Part shown: positions 1 through 7,503 of the stretch, piece by piece | How the letters are laid out: each line of letters opens with the position of its first letter | Numbering within the stretch: the stretch's first letter is position 1 | Source: Sphingobacterium nematocida | GTDB taxonomy: Bacteria; Bacteroidota; Bacteroidia; Sphingobacteriales; Sphingobacteriaceae | Length of the DNA stretch: 64,000 nt | Assembly (NCBI RefSeq): GCF_900168125.1 | Contig: NZ_FUZF01000001.1 | Coordinates: 124,001 to 188,000 of the forward strand | Direction of reading: 5' to 3' | Translations under genes and position numbers: made by a program | The notes under the pieces: model-generated | Seen by the model: only the letters and a program-made list of their open reading frames with translations | Told to the model about the DNA's origin: nothing | Database searches by the model: none

Positions 1-1
1 T

Positions 2-256
2 AAAGCGGGAAAACAGCTGATAGACGCGGCACTAAAACAACGGTACGGCGACCCCGAGATTCATTTCCTTCGGCTTACTATCCAAAAAAATGCACCAGCC
101 ATACTCAAATACAATAAAGATATCTCGGAAGATACCCAGCAGATCGTAAAGCACTGGGATTCCATAGGATCCAGTAAACTTAAAAAGCAAATAAAGGATT
201 TTCTCGTTGCAAACGACCTAGTGGATAGTAAAGTCCTCTCTGGTCTAAAGTCCTAA
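2..256 (+). CDS. C-terminal part of an unrecognised protein (gene starts before the window)
   Basis: An open frame runs from the window edge to a TAA at 254-256, about 84 residues with no internal stop. The segment contains EIHFLRLTIQKNAPAIL followed by a mostly alpha-helical, lysine-rich tail. The wording resembles a conserved Bacteroidota protein of unknown function, but I cannot name a family. It is followed by a 120-base gap before the next gene on the same strand. The start, any signal peptide and the full length lie outside the window. Confidence 0.6.
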   Translation, partial: KAGKQLIDAALKQRYGDPEIHFLRLTIQKNAPAILKYNKDISEDTQQIVKHWDSIGSSKLKKQIKDFLVANDLVDSKVLSGLKS

Positions 257-376
257 TGTATTATACTGAAGTGATCCCATACTCGCCTCAGTATAATAGA
301 AAGTTATAGGGATTTCATTCTCTGGCGGCAACGAAACGGGTTTCCAGCTGTTCATCGTTTAAAAATAAGATATTGC

Positions 377-1114
377 ATGACAGAGAGCGAAAGACTAGAA
401 GCAACATCATTTTATAAAGATGTACTGTTATTACTCCATGAGAGTGAATACGATTATATGCTTGGCGGCGCATTTGCCATGTACCACTACGCAGGGATCT
501 ACCGGGACACAAAAGATCTGGATATTTTTTGCAAAAGTAGTGAGTACCCTAAAATTCTCAAACTATTTGAACAGGCAGGCTATCAGATAGAGCTGACAGA
601 TGTTCGTTGGCTGGCAAAAGTCTTCAAAGGCGATTACTTTATAGACATTATATTCGATAGCGTCAATCATATATGCACTGTTGAAGACAGTTGGTATGAA
701 CGCGCTGAGGAAGGAACGTTTTCAGATATCCCTGTGCGTTTTATCCCCGTAGAGGAGTTGATCTGGTGCAAAATCTATGTCCAAAACCGAGAGCGCTATG
801 ATAATGCAGATATCAATCATATCTTGCTGAGATACGGTAGACAACTTGATTGGGATCATCTCCTCTATCGACTGGATGGACATTGGCATCTTTTTCTGGC
901 AGCTCTCTTAATATTTCAGTTTGTATACCCGGCCGATTACCGGGACATCATTCCGAAAAGGATATTTGATGAATTGCTGGGTCGAGCTCAGGAACAATAT
1001 GACCTTCCTCCGCCTTTAGAAAAGGTATGTCGAGGACCACTTATCGATCAGACCCAGTATCAAGTGGATATCAAAGAATGGGATTACAAGTCCTACACCA
1101 TTACTACAATCTAG
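377..1114 (+). CDS. Nucleotidyltransferase-fold protein
   Basis: The 245-residue protein has the hallmark of the minimal nucleotidyltransferase superfamily near residues 30-50: LGGAFAMYHYAG, then TKDLDIF, giving the GG and DxD metal-binding pattern. A second acidic position lies in DYFIDIIFD around residue 90. Such proteins transfer a nucleotide to a small molecule, RNA or protein; the substrate cannot be read from sequence. The C-terminal half is helical and lacks a known domain. The start is chosen because ATG follows an A-rich leader. The stop lies 8 bases before the ATG of the metallophosphoesterase, so the two are probably one operon and act in one pathway. An abortive-infection-type or antitoxin-like role is possible but unsupported. 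Confidence 0.75.
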   Translation: MTESERLEATSFYKDVLLLLHESEYDYMLGGAFAMYHYAGIYRDTKDLDIFCKSSEYPKILKLFEQAGYQIELTDVRWLAKVFKGDYFIDIIFDSVNHICTVEDSWYERAEEGTFSDIPVRFIPVEELIWCKIYVQNRERYDNADINHILLRYGRQLDWDHLLYRLDGHWHLFLAALLIFQFVYPADYRDIIPKRIFDELLGRAQEQYDLPPPLEKVCRGPLIDQTQYQVDIKEWDYKSYTITTI

Positions 1115-1122
1115 ATTTAACT

Positions 1123-1857
1123 ATGGAAAGAGCAAAGAAAAGAGTGGCCGCTATGGCCGATATTCATGTCAAAAGTACGGATCGCGGTCTCTGGAAAGAT
1201 ACCTTTGAACAAGTAAATACAGAGGCTGATGTACTGATCATCTGTGGCGACCTCACCGACACAGGCGATGAGGATGAAGCCAAGGTGTTGGGCGAAGCTT
1301 TACACAGTTTGCATATCCCCGTAATAGGCGTATTAGGCAACCATGATTTTGAAAAAGGCCGACAGAAAATTATTAAGCAGATCCTTACCGAACATAAGAT
1401 GACGCTCCTCGACGGCGAATTTACGGTGGCCTGCGGTATAGGTTTTGCCGGCACCAAGGGCTTTGGCGGAGGTTTCGATCAATTTATGCTGTCGATATTT
1501 GGAGAAGATATGATGAAGGAGTTTGTCCATGAAGCCGTGAACGAATCCTTGCAACTTGACCGTGCGCTCACACGATTAGAACAAGAACATCCTAATGTTC
1601 CCAAAGTAGCCTTGTTACATTATGCGCCCATAAAAAGTACAGTCGAAGGAGAAGCCGAACAGCTATATCCCTTTTTAGGCTCCTCCCATCTTGCTGAAGC
1701 ACTTAACAGACGCCAAGTCGCTGTAGCCTTTCACGGTCATGCGCACGGCGGTACCATCTTTGGTCAGACATCAAGTAATATTCCCGTTTATAATGTGGCT
1801 CTTCCTTTACTTAAAACCCAACATCCTGGCACTTCATATATGATTGTGGAAGTGTAA
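1123..1857 (+). CDS. Calcineurin-like metallophosphoesterase
   Basis: This is a 244-residue cytoplasmic protein with the complete metallophosphoesterase signature in order: ADIH (residues 12-15), GDLTD (about 42-46), GNHD (about 71-74), a lone histidine in LLHYAP, and GHAHGG near the C-terminus. The family binds two metal ions and cleaves phosphomonoesters, phosphodiesters or cyclic nucleotides. The frame is open further upstream to 1027, but that would overlap the preceding gene by 88 bases. The ATG at 1123, 8 bases after the preceding stop, is the natural start. There is no signal peptide. Pairing with a nucleotidyltransferase suggests that one enzyme adds and the other removes a phosphate or nucleotide group. 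Confidence 0.85.
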   Translation: MERAKKRVAAMADIHVKSTDRGLWKDTFEQVNTEADVLIICGDLTDTGDEDEAKVLGEALHSLHIPVIGVLGNHDFEKGRQKIIKQILTEHKMTLLDGEFTVACGIGFAGTKGFGGGFDQFMLSIFGEDMMKEFVHEAVNESLQLDRALTRLEQEHPNVPKVALLHYAPIKSTVEGEAEQLYPFLGSSHLAEALNRRQVAVAFHGHAHGGTIFGQTSSNIPVYNVALPLLKTQHPGTSYMIVEV

Positions 1858-1905
1858 AAGGAAGAAAAATACACCTGAATTTTTAAAAACAAAATAAGAA
1901 AAATT

Positions 1906-2466
1906 ATGGCACAATTAACAGACAAAAAAATAGCGATCCTAGTTGCAGATGGCTTTGAAGAAGTAGAATTGACAAGTCCCCAAGAAGCCTTGGTACAAGC
2001 CGGGGCAAAGGTAGAAATTGTATCCCTAAAACCTGGGAGTGTTCGAGCCAAGGAAGGTTCAGAATGGACGAATGATTATAAGGTAGATGTTCCTATAGAG
2101 AGTGCCTCGGTCGACGCATACGACGGCCTCGTACTTCCCGGTGGCGTCATTAACCCAGATACCCTACGTACCAATGAACAAGCCTTAGCTTTCGTAAAGT
2201 CTTTTTTCAGTAGCCACAAACCTGTTGCCGCGATATGCCACGGGCCACAGGTGTTAATCAATGCGGAAGTGGTAAAAGGCAGGAAAATGACATCCGTTGA
2301 AGCGATAAAACTCGATCTTATCAATGCTGGCGCACAGTGGGAAGACGCCGAAGTAATCGTAGACCAAGGGCTAGTAAGCAGCCGCACTCCAAAAGATCTT
2401 CCTGCCTTTAATAGAAAAATGATCGAAGAGTTTGCAGAAGGCAAACACAAGGGGCAGCATGCTTAA
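1906..2466 (+). CDS. DJ-1/PfpI family protein (YhbO-like)
   Basis: The 186-residue protein belongs to the class I glutamine amidotransferase-like, PfpI/YhbO branch. It begins KKIAILVADGFEEVEL with the conserved acidic residue, has the LVLPGG strand near residue 75, and the nucleophile elbow AICHGPQ with Cys111 and His112. Family members act as stress-response proteins with reported deglycase, glyoxalase or protease activity; which applies here is not visible. It is cytoplasmic. It lies 48 bases after the metallophosphoesterase and 44 bases before the AI-2E-type transporter, all on the same strand, so co-transcription is possible. Confidence 0.88.
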   Translation: MAQLTDKKIAILVADGFEEVELTSPQEALVQAGAKVEIVSLKPGSVRAKEGSEWTNDYKVDVPIESASVDAYDGLVLPGGVINPDTLRTNEQALAFVKSFFSSHKPVAAICHGPQVLINAEVVKGRKMTSVEAIKLDLINAGAQWEDAEVIVDQGLVSSRTPKDLPAFNRKMIEEFAEGKHKGQHA

Positions 2467-2510
2467 AGTTTTATCAAATTCCTACGAGAGACCTTATAGA
2501 TAATAAAAAA

Positions 2511-3539
2511 ATGACTAAATCACTTTCCAAAGAATTACAAATCGGTTTATTGATTGTATTAATCCTGGTTATTTTATACTTCGGCAAAGGTATTCTTGCT
2601 CCGTTAGTTATATCGGCAATCTTAGCCATGCTTTTTGTGAATCCAGCACGCAAATTAGAAGCTAAAGGATTGCCCAGATGGGCCAGTGCGCTTATCGCCG
2701 TATGTCTCATTTTGCTATTGTTTGCTGGATTAGGCTTTCTTTTGAACTGGCAGTTGCAGAGCTTTTCAGAGCAACTAGGAGATATGAAGAATAATCTAAA
2801 CCAGACCGTGTCCAAGATTCAGTCCTGGATACAGGATAAATTGAACTTGGATCGTTCACAACAGAAAGCTATAGTCAATGAACAGATGAAAAGCGGTACC
2901 GGCGATACAGGCCTATCCTTAGCGTCTGCGTTTTTTGGAATATTAATCAATTTTATATTGATAATGGTTTATACCTACTTAATCCTCTTCCACCGAACAC
3001 GACTGAAGAATTATTTAATCAAAATAACAAAAAGTGAACACCGGGATCGCACCCGAGACATCGTGGATTCCGCAAGTACGGTTGCAGCGAGTTATATGAC
3101 CGGTTTAGCGAAAATGATACTCACCTTATGGGTTTTGTATGGCATAGGTTTTACCGTATTAGGAATTGAAAATGCACTCTTCTTTGCTATCATATGCGGA
3201 TTATTGGAGTTGGTGCCATTTATAGGCAATCTTACTGGAACCACTCTTACACTTCTTGGTGTAATGGCCCAAGGCGGGAGCATAAACATTATAATAGGTG
3301 TACTAGTTGTGTATGCATTAGTGCAGTTCATTCAAACCTACTTACTGGAACCACTTATTGTCGGCAATCAAGTAAATATCAATCCTTTATTTACGATATT
3401 TTTTTTAGTCCTAGCGGAGTTTCTTTGGGGTATTCCTGGTATGATCGTAGCCATACCTATTGCCGGCATGATTAAAATTCTGTGTGACCGTATCCCTAGC
3501 TTACAAGCTTTTGGCTACCTTATAGGGAGTGATAAATAA
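2511..3539 (+). CDS. AI-2E family transporter (PerM/TqsA-like membrane protein)
   Basis: The 342-residue protein has about eight hydrophobic segments: two close together at the N-terminus, a soluble loop containing a helical DMKNNLNQTVSKIQSW stretch, then a long hydrophobic C-terminal half with ELVPFIGNLTG, the best conserved family motif, and LLEPLIVGNQVNINPL. The family is annotated as AI-2 exporters, but many members are cation/proton antiporters, so the substrate is open. A hairpin with an 11-bp stem follows at 3576-3601. A diverged, truncated relative of this gene lies at 21307-21820, again next to a relative of the small gene at 3803-3991. Confidence 0.87.
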   Translation: MTKSLSKELQIGLLIVLILVILYFGKGILAPLVISAILAMLFVNPARKLEAKGLPRWASALIAVCLILLLFAGLGFLLNWQLQSFSEQLGDMKNNLNQTVSKIQSWIQDKLNLDRSQQKAIVNEQMKSGTGDTGLSLASAFFGILINFILIMVYTYLILFHRTRLKNYLIKITKSEHRDRTRDIVDSASTVAASYMTGLAKMILTLWVLYGIGFTVLGIENALFFAIICGLLELVPFIGNLTGTTLTLLGVMAQGGSINIIIGVLVVYALVQFIQTYLLEPLIVGNQVNINPLFTIFFLVLAEFLWGIPGMIVAIPIAGMIKILCDRIPSLQAFGYLIGSDK

Positions 3540-3575
3540 ATAAATAAATAAGCCGCTGTCTCTCACCAAAGGTCA

Positions 3576-3601
3576 AACGCGTTCCTTTTTAGGAACGCGT
3601 T
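3576..3601. terminator. Strong bidirectional terminator hairpin
   Basis: A perfect 11-bp stem (AACGCGTTCCT with AGGAACGCGTT) closes a four-T loop. It sits between the convergent AI-2E gene (+) and the small membrane protein gene (-), where a shared terminator is expected. Confidence 0.8.
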
Positions 3602-3635
3602 CTAAATTTAGCTAGCGCTGATTATGGTTTTCGCC

Positions 3636-3803
3636 TCATTCCCGCTTTTTACGTCTGTGCAATAGCTGCGACATACCATAGCTCACTAGCGTCCCCAACG
3701 CAGCCATAACTACAGTCTGCAATAGGTCGCCCAGTGTAATAGAGGCCCAGACAGAACATAAAGTACCACCCAAGGTACCTGCACGTATTTCGTTTGTTTT
3801 CAT
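3636..3803 (-). CDS. Small holin-like membrane protein, 55 residues
   Basis: The ATG at 3803-3801 overlaps the TAA of the upstream 62-residue gene by one base (TAATG), so the two are very probably translationally coupled. The protein has a short polar N-terminus (MKTNEIRAG), a long hydrophobic stretch of about 38 residues rich in G, A, L and S that could form one or two membrane helices, and a strongly basic end (HRRKKRE). This layout is typical of small holins and membrane-permeabilising peptides. No family is recognised, and the assignment rests on shape and on its position downstream of a DUF5675 gene. Confidence 0.6.
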   Translation of the reverse strand: MKTNEIRAGTLGGTLCSVWASITLGDLLQTVVMAALGTLVSYGMSQLLHRRKKRE

Positions 3804-3991
3804 TAACTTTCCTCATCCCGAAGTGAATTCGATACAGGTTCTTCCTCTTCCTTCTCGCTTGTCATCGCTTCCAGTATCCCTAGCCCTACGGCTACGTATT
3901 TAACAATATTCAACGCCTTTCCCGGCAACTTTATCGGAGCCAGCAGCAACACCTGTACCGCTTGGCTTATTTTTTTGATGATTTTGTGCAT
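3803..3991 (-). CDS. Small amphipathic protein, 62 residues
   Basis: It begins MHKIIKKISQAVQVLLLAP with alternating basic and hydrophobic residues, continues through a hydrophobic segment (NIVKYVAVGLGILEAM) and ends in an acidic tail (EKEEEEP). A relative with the same core (IIKSISQAVQIL, then ALNILKYLALGLRILDAVTG) is found at about 21826-21968, so the family is real even though unnamed. An A-rich leader precedes its ATG. It is coupled by a one-base overlap to the holin-like gene. A membrane-associated or spanin/antiholin-like partner role is an inference. Confidence 0.6.
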   Translation of the reverse strand: MHKIIKKISQAVQVLLLAPIKLPGKALNIVKYVAVGLGILEAMTSEKEEEEPVSNSLRDEES

Positions 3992-4100
3992 GTTTTTTTT
4001 TATTGTGATGATGGTTATGATAGTGAGGTAAGTGATGTAGGTTATCGCCTATAAAAGACAGACTGTTTCGTTACTCTACCAATGACAGATTACCTACAGT

Positions 4101-4279
4101 GAGCTCGCAAGCTCGGTTTGTAAACTATCTCGTCTTATCGACCGAAGCGGAGATATCTAGAAGCTATATCACATCAACCCTATACAGTTTGTAGACCTTC
4201 CGATACTCGGAACAAGTCCTCCAAAAGGTTCCCAAGGTAAACTCGGGACTCCGCGAGAGCCTGTCCCGATTTATCGGGA
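4101..4279. repeat. Non-coding gap with Bacteroidota-type intergenic hairpins
   Basis: The 396-base gap 3992-4387 holds no convincing gene. It has two hairpins: GAGCTcgcaAGCTC at 4101-4114 and TCCCGA/TCGGGA with a four-base loop at 4264-4279. The latter sits in the wording CCTGTCCCGATTTATCGGGA, which resembles dispersed intergenic repeats of Bacteroidota. The open frame over 4164-4427 crosses this repeat and is not taken as a gene. The hairpins may end or attenuate transcription between the DUF5675 gene and the two small membrane protein genes. Confidence 0.45.
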
Positions 4280-4387
4280 TGACGTATACTGTCATTAGAT
4301 CTCCTTTGTGTTTGTTAAAAAATCTTACATCTCGCAGTGGCGTGATATCATTACCTTCTTCACTACCCTCATCTCCTTCACCTTCAT

Positions 4388-4810
4388 TTACTTCACTACC
4401 AAATAAACCTCCCCGCCCATATCCCATAGGCAGTTTACCAAGGCTCTAAGCTCATTCAAGGCGTTATTGCTCTCTGATCCCCTACCTGCACCTGTCAATG
4501 TAGTTACTGGCGCTATGCAGCCTTGCAATTCGCCAAGTGCATCGTTGGCTGCATGAAAGAGAATACCCGAACGGTTAGGCACCTGCGAAATCCCAATAGT
4601 ATTGGGAAAACGTTTAGAATGGTACCGGTTCAACTTATATCTTCCCTCAGGAATACAGCTTACACGCTTGGTATTCGCCTTGTCGGGTAGCTCTATGGTA
4701 TGGCAGATATGTTTCCCCCGGTAAGTTATTGTACCATTCGTTCCGCCTACGGCATAGCTCCGCTGCAACAGCAGGATATGCACCTGCCGATCTACATGTA
4801 TATCTAACAT
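4388..4810 (-). CDS. DUF5675 family protein
   Basis: The protein, about 140 residues, carries the family pattern: LLLQRSYAVGGTNGTI, then HTIELPD, SCIPEGRYKL, VPNRSGILFHAAND and GCIAPV. DUF5675 proteins are small, found in Bacteroidota and phages, and of unknown activity. Their conserved His and Cys (FHAAND...GCI) recall an L,D-transpeptidase-like or wall-acting fold, which is an inference. The frame is open to 4861, but the ATG at 4810 is preferred: it leaves a 13-base gap to the upstream gene and is preceded by TTAATAAACCAAAA, close to the leader of the DUF6266 gene at 6073. It acts downstream of two DUF6266-type genes. Confidence 0.8.
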   Translation of the reverse strand: MLDIHVDRQVHILLLQRSYAVGGTNGTITYRGKHICHTIELPDKANTKRVSCIPEGRYKLNRYHSKRFPNTIGISQVPNRSGILFHAANDALGELQGCIAPVTTLTGAGRGSESNNALNELRALVNCLWDMGGEVYLVVK

Positions 4811-4823
4811 AGCTTTTGGTTTA

Positions 4824-5357
4824 TTAAGTTTTACCGAGGTATCTTGTCTTCGAAAACTCACTGTAATCCCGACGGGACACCATCAGGTAATGGTGACAAT
4901 CCAGACCTTCAAATCGTAGAGGAACGGTCATCGTAAAACTTGGATCCTCCCTTTTCCCCTCTACCGAAATACACTCTTCCAGTGTAGGGCAGTATAGCAC
5001 CCAGATGACTTTATCATCGTAGTAATTCCATTTATGATTCAGGCTTGAATCGTGTGTTAACTCAATCAGACCGGCAGTCACCAGAATTTTGCTATTATAC
5101 AGATTATGGACTGATCCTTCCGATAGCACAAGCGCTGAATAATCAATCACCAAGTCTGGATAGGTGCCTCTGATCACCTCTTTGAACACCTGAGCAACCG
5201 CAATATTATGTGGTTTTAGCTTCTTCTGCCTTTTACACTTAGCTCGGTAACCTAACTTCAAAAAAGGCATAAGCGATCTCACCAATTTGATTGCGATTTT
5301 AAAACGCTGCCGCACTTCAAGCTGAGCTATAGATTCTCTTTTTACTGTTGTAAGCAT
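4824..5357 (-). CDS. DUF6266-like protein, second copy, short N-terminus
   Basis: The 177-residue protein aligns with the middle and end of its upstream neighbour: QLEVRQRFKIAIKLVRSLMPFLKLGY matches QLETQAKFKLLMRFLTSVNVFLQIGF, VIRGTYPDLVIDYSALVLSEG matches VITGTYPSYALDYAKISFSDG, and both end in S/K-T-x-YLG. It lacks the glycine-rich N-terminal GGFSGKAGSVVGSSWKG motif of full-length members. It is therefore a divergent or N-terminally shortened paralogue. Function is unknown. Gaps of 74 bases upstream and 13 bases downstream suggest one transcript with its neighbours. Confidence 0.7.
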   Translation of the reverse strand: MLTTVKRESIAQLEVRQRFKIAIKLVRSLMPFLKLGYRAKCKRQKKLKPHNIAVAQVFKEVIRGTYPDLVIDYSALVLSEGSVHNLYNSKILVTAGLIELTHDSSLNHKWNYYDDKVIWVLYCPTLEECISVEGKREDPSFTMTVPLRFEGLDCHHYLMVSRRDYSEFSKTRYLGKT

Positions 5358-5431
5358 AACCTATCGTTTGTTATAGAGTGGAGCAACAGCCCCACCCTAT
5401 GATTAAAACTATTTAAGCTGCACGAACGATC

Positions 5432-6073
5432 CTAGTTCGTGATCTCGCCCAGATAAGAGGTCTTAGAGACCAGTGCCCCCGTCCTATCGGCCATAAAGTA
5501 CCAAAGATGGATCGTTCCCGTACGCAGATGCTCCGGTACGGACATATCCGTCGTACCGTCCTGTCGCAATGGCACATCATCGGTAGTCATGAACTCATCC
5601 TGCTCCGGATGATACCCCAAAATAAAGAGCTCATCATCTTCCATCTTCTTTATCCTTTCTGAATTTGCCGTATCCCAGGTGATCGTTATCTTGTCCGTAT
5701 CAAACAACTTCGTGACGGTGCCGGCAACATACAGCGGACCATCCGAAAAACTGATCTTGGCATAATCCAATGCATAGCTCGGATAAGTTCCCGTAATCAC
5801 CTTCTTGAGATTAAACTGAAAGGCCGAATTGGCCGGTGTACTTTTATTGTTCTGCTTCTGTCCAAAGCCTATCTGCAAGAACACATTGACCGAAGTCAAA
5901 AATCGCATCAACAGCTTAAATTTGGCCTGCGTTTCCAATTGTGCCTGTGTAGGTGGCTTATTACTTTTCTTGGGCAGCCCTTTGATATAATTTACCCCTT
6001 TCCAGCTGCTACCCACTACCGATCCAGCCTTACCGCTGAATCCTCCGTTTGCCCCTTGTCTTATTCTTCCCAT
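5432..6073 (-). CDS. DUF6266 family protein
   Basis: This 213-residue protein is a full-length DUF6266 member. It begins MGRIRQGANGGFSGKAGSVVG, followed by WKGVNYIKGLP, a helical QLETQAKF segment, the central NLKKVITGTYPSY motif, and a C-terminal half predicted to be beta-rich (KITITWDT, ELFILGYHP, HLWYFMAD, SKTSYLGE). There is no signal peptide. The family is restricted to Bacteroidota and its role is unknown. The beta-rich body and the small Gly/Ser N-terminus would suit a secreted or assembling protein, which is an inference. It is the first gene after a 490-base repeat-rich leader. Confidence 0.85.
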   Translation of the reverse strand: MGRIRQGANGGFSGKAGSVVGSSWKGVNYIKGLPKKSNKPPTQAQLETQAKFKLLMRFLTSVNVFLQIGFGQKQNNKSTPANSAFQFNLKKVITGTYPSYALDYAKISFSDGPLYVAGTVTKLFDTDKITITWDTANSERIKKMEDDELFILGYHPEQDEFMTTDDVPLRQDGTTDMSVPEHLRTGTIHLWYFMADRTGALVSKTSYLGEITN

Positions 6074-6563
6074 TTTTCGTTTATTAAATTTTTATAAATC
6101 TGTTAAGCCAAAGTACGCATACCGGTATATTATCGCTTTGACACAACAAACATAAAAAGCTATATAACAGAAAACTATAGCATCAATACGATTGACCGCT
6201 ATGTGTCCGCTATCCCCCGACCGATTGACCGGTATCGGCCAGCGAGACCTGGAAAAACACGAGCAACAGTAAGAAAGACCGGTAAAATCAAATCCTAAAG
6301 ACAGCGACTAAGTACCTACCAGGACCTGCCCAACACCCTACGCTATCCCACCAAGCTCCGTTGCCGCTTCGATGCCGCATTGACGGCGCTCCGATGCCGC
6401 TCCGACGGCGTATCGGAGCACCGTCACAGAACCATCGGAGCCGCATCGCGAAAAAGCAGAACCAAGGTAGAACCAAGGCAGAACTAAGGCAGTACCAGGT
6501 AGGTAAAAGAAGAAAGCTACCATCATTATCCGAGGTAGCTTTCACAATCGATCAGCAGCGTCT
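6074..6563. repeat. Repeat-rich leader with an 11-bp tandem repeat and degenerate GC-rich repeats
   Basis: No gene is supported in this 490-base gap. At 6457-6499 four copies of an 11-base unit (consensus CAGAACCAAGG) lie head to tail, the last one base short. At 6363-6420 GATGCCGC and GACGGCG units alternate. At 6188-6236 GATTGACCG recurs. The block is much richer in G and C than its flanks. It lies directly upstream of the DUF6266 gene on the minus strand, so it may be a long 5' untranslated region or a recombination-prone spacer. Confidence 0.65.
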
Positions 6564-6881
6564 TCAATTGCCGCGGTATCGTCTTCGTAAGGATTCGACA
6601 TCTTCATCCAAATAATAGTTCATTTTGTTAATGGTTTCGTGAATCTTCAGTTCACCTTTCTGGATAAATCGTCGTACTGTACGATCACTTACGCCTATTC
6701 TACCCATGACATAGTTATTGTCACGCAGTACAGGCTCAGGAGTCTTTACCTGAAGACCCCATGCGTCCAGAAGCCGGGTCACATCTGTGCGCATCTTACC
6801 GATTTCTGCATGAATAATACGCCATAAAAACTCCCCTCCCGGCGGAAGCTTTCCCCTACCAAAATTTGCATGTTCGTTCAT
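6564..6881 (-). CDS. Small helix-turn-helix DNA-binding protein
   Basis: The protein has 105 residues. The C-terminal part (YVMGRIGVSDRTVRRFIQKGELKI, then KMNYYLDEDVESLRRRY) matches the MerR/excisionase-type helix-turn-helix (HTH_17), where the second helix is VSDRTVRRF and the wing ends in a hydrophobic YYL. The N-terminal half is a short helical region. Such proteins act as excisionase-like factors or local regulators. It starts 30 bases after the RteC-like gene on the same strand, so the two are probably co-transcribed. Confidence 0.8.
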   Translation of the reverse strand: MNEHANFGRGKLPPGGEFLWRIIHAEIGKMRTDVTRLLDAWGLQVKTPEPVLRDNNYVMGRIGVSDRTVRRFIQKGELKIHETINKMNYYLDEDVESLRRRYRGN

Positions 6882-6911
6882 AATTATATAATTAAAAATT
6901 AGTATTCCATT

Positions 6912-7499
6912 TTATACTGTACCTGCCTTTGCAGCCAACAAATACGTTTTATTGAGTTCTGCCAGACGCGCCAATAAGGCCGTTGTATTGTGCATTACCC
7001 TTTTGTCCAGCTGGCTATACTTTTTACGCAGACTTTCGACCGAGAGCTGTTCTTGCTGGGCGGTTCTAAAATTATTCCCCAGAAAACGATAGGTATATTT
7101 TAACTCTTCTTTTTCCAGCAGTCCGGCATCCCTTAGCAGACGAATCAGATACAACACTTCCCTAACAGAGAGATTTAGCTGACATCGATCAGCAAACGGG
7201 AAAACTATCTTTTCGAAATCCACAAACCAGTCTTTCAAAAAAACGAACTGATCCTTAAGAAAATGCAACTGTACAGGCCCATCAGTCGCGACCGTTGTAA
7301 AATAAAGGTTCATTTGATGCCGCTCGTTCAACAATTTCAGCTCGTCTTCGAGGTGTTTTTTAAAGTCCTCCAAATACCTAATACCCGCCTCAAAAATCTG
7401 AACAATAGCATCTCCATCGGCTATAGACAAGAGTTCTAATTCCTGCCATTGCTTGCGTAGCTGCATGAATTTATAATGATAATTTGACAAATGGTTCAT
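6912..7499 (-). CDS. RteC-like regulatory protein
   Basis: The 195-residue, largely helical protein has a C-terminal segment (LSVREVLYLIRLLRDAGLLE, then LGNNFRTAQQEQLSVESLRKKY) resembling the end of RteC, the regulator controlling excision of the conjugative transposon CTnDOT. It is shorter than typical RteC proteins. Its start codon is 4 bases downstream of the response regulator stop, giving the order kinase, regulator, RteC-like, as in the rteABC operon. The family call is moderate: I rely on the C-terminal pattern and context. It is cytoplasmic with no membrane segment. Confidence 0.6.
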   Translation of the reverse strand: MNHLSNYHYKFMQLRKQWQELELLSIADGDAIVQIFEAGIRYLEDFKKHLEDELKLLNERHQMNLYFTTVATDGPVQLHFLKDQFVFLKDWFVDFEKIVFPFADRCQLNLSVREVLYLIRLLRDAGLLEKEELKYTYRFLGNNFRTAQQEQLSVESLRKKYSQLDKRVMHNTTALLARLAELNKTYLLAAKAGTV

Positions 7500-7503
7500 A
7501 ATT

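Noticed and set aside
1027..1122. Upstream extension of the metallophosphoesterase
   Set aside because: It would overlap the preceding gene by 88 bases; ATG 1123 fits the operon spacing and the domain start.
4164..4427. Minus-strand 87-residue open frame with an acidic Gly-rich start
   Set aside because: It overlaps the DUF5675 gene, runs through a repeat hairpin and has no family-like pattern.
6288..6615. Overlapping frames on both strands across the GC-rich repeats
   Set aside because: They arise from the repeat composition and differ in all frames without a recognisable protein.
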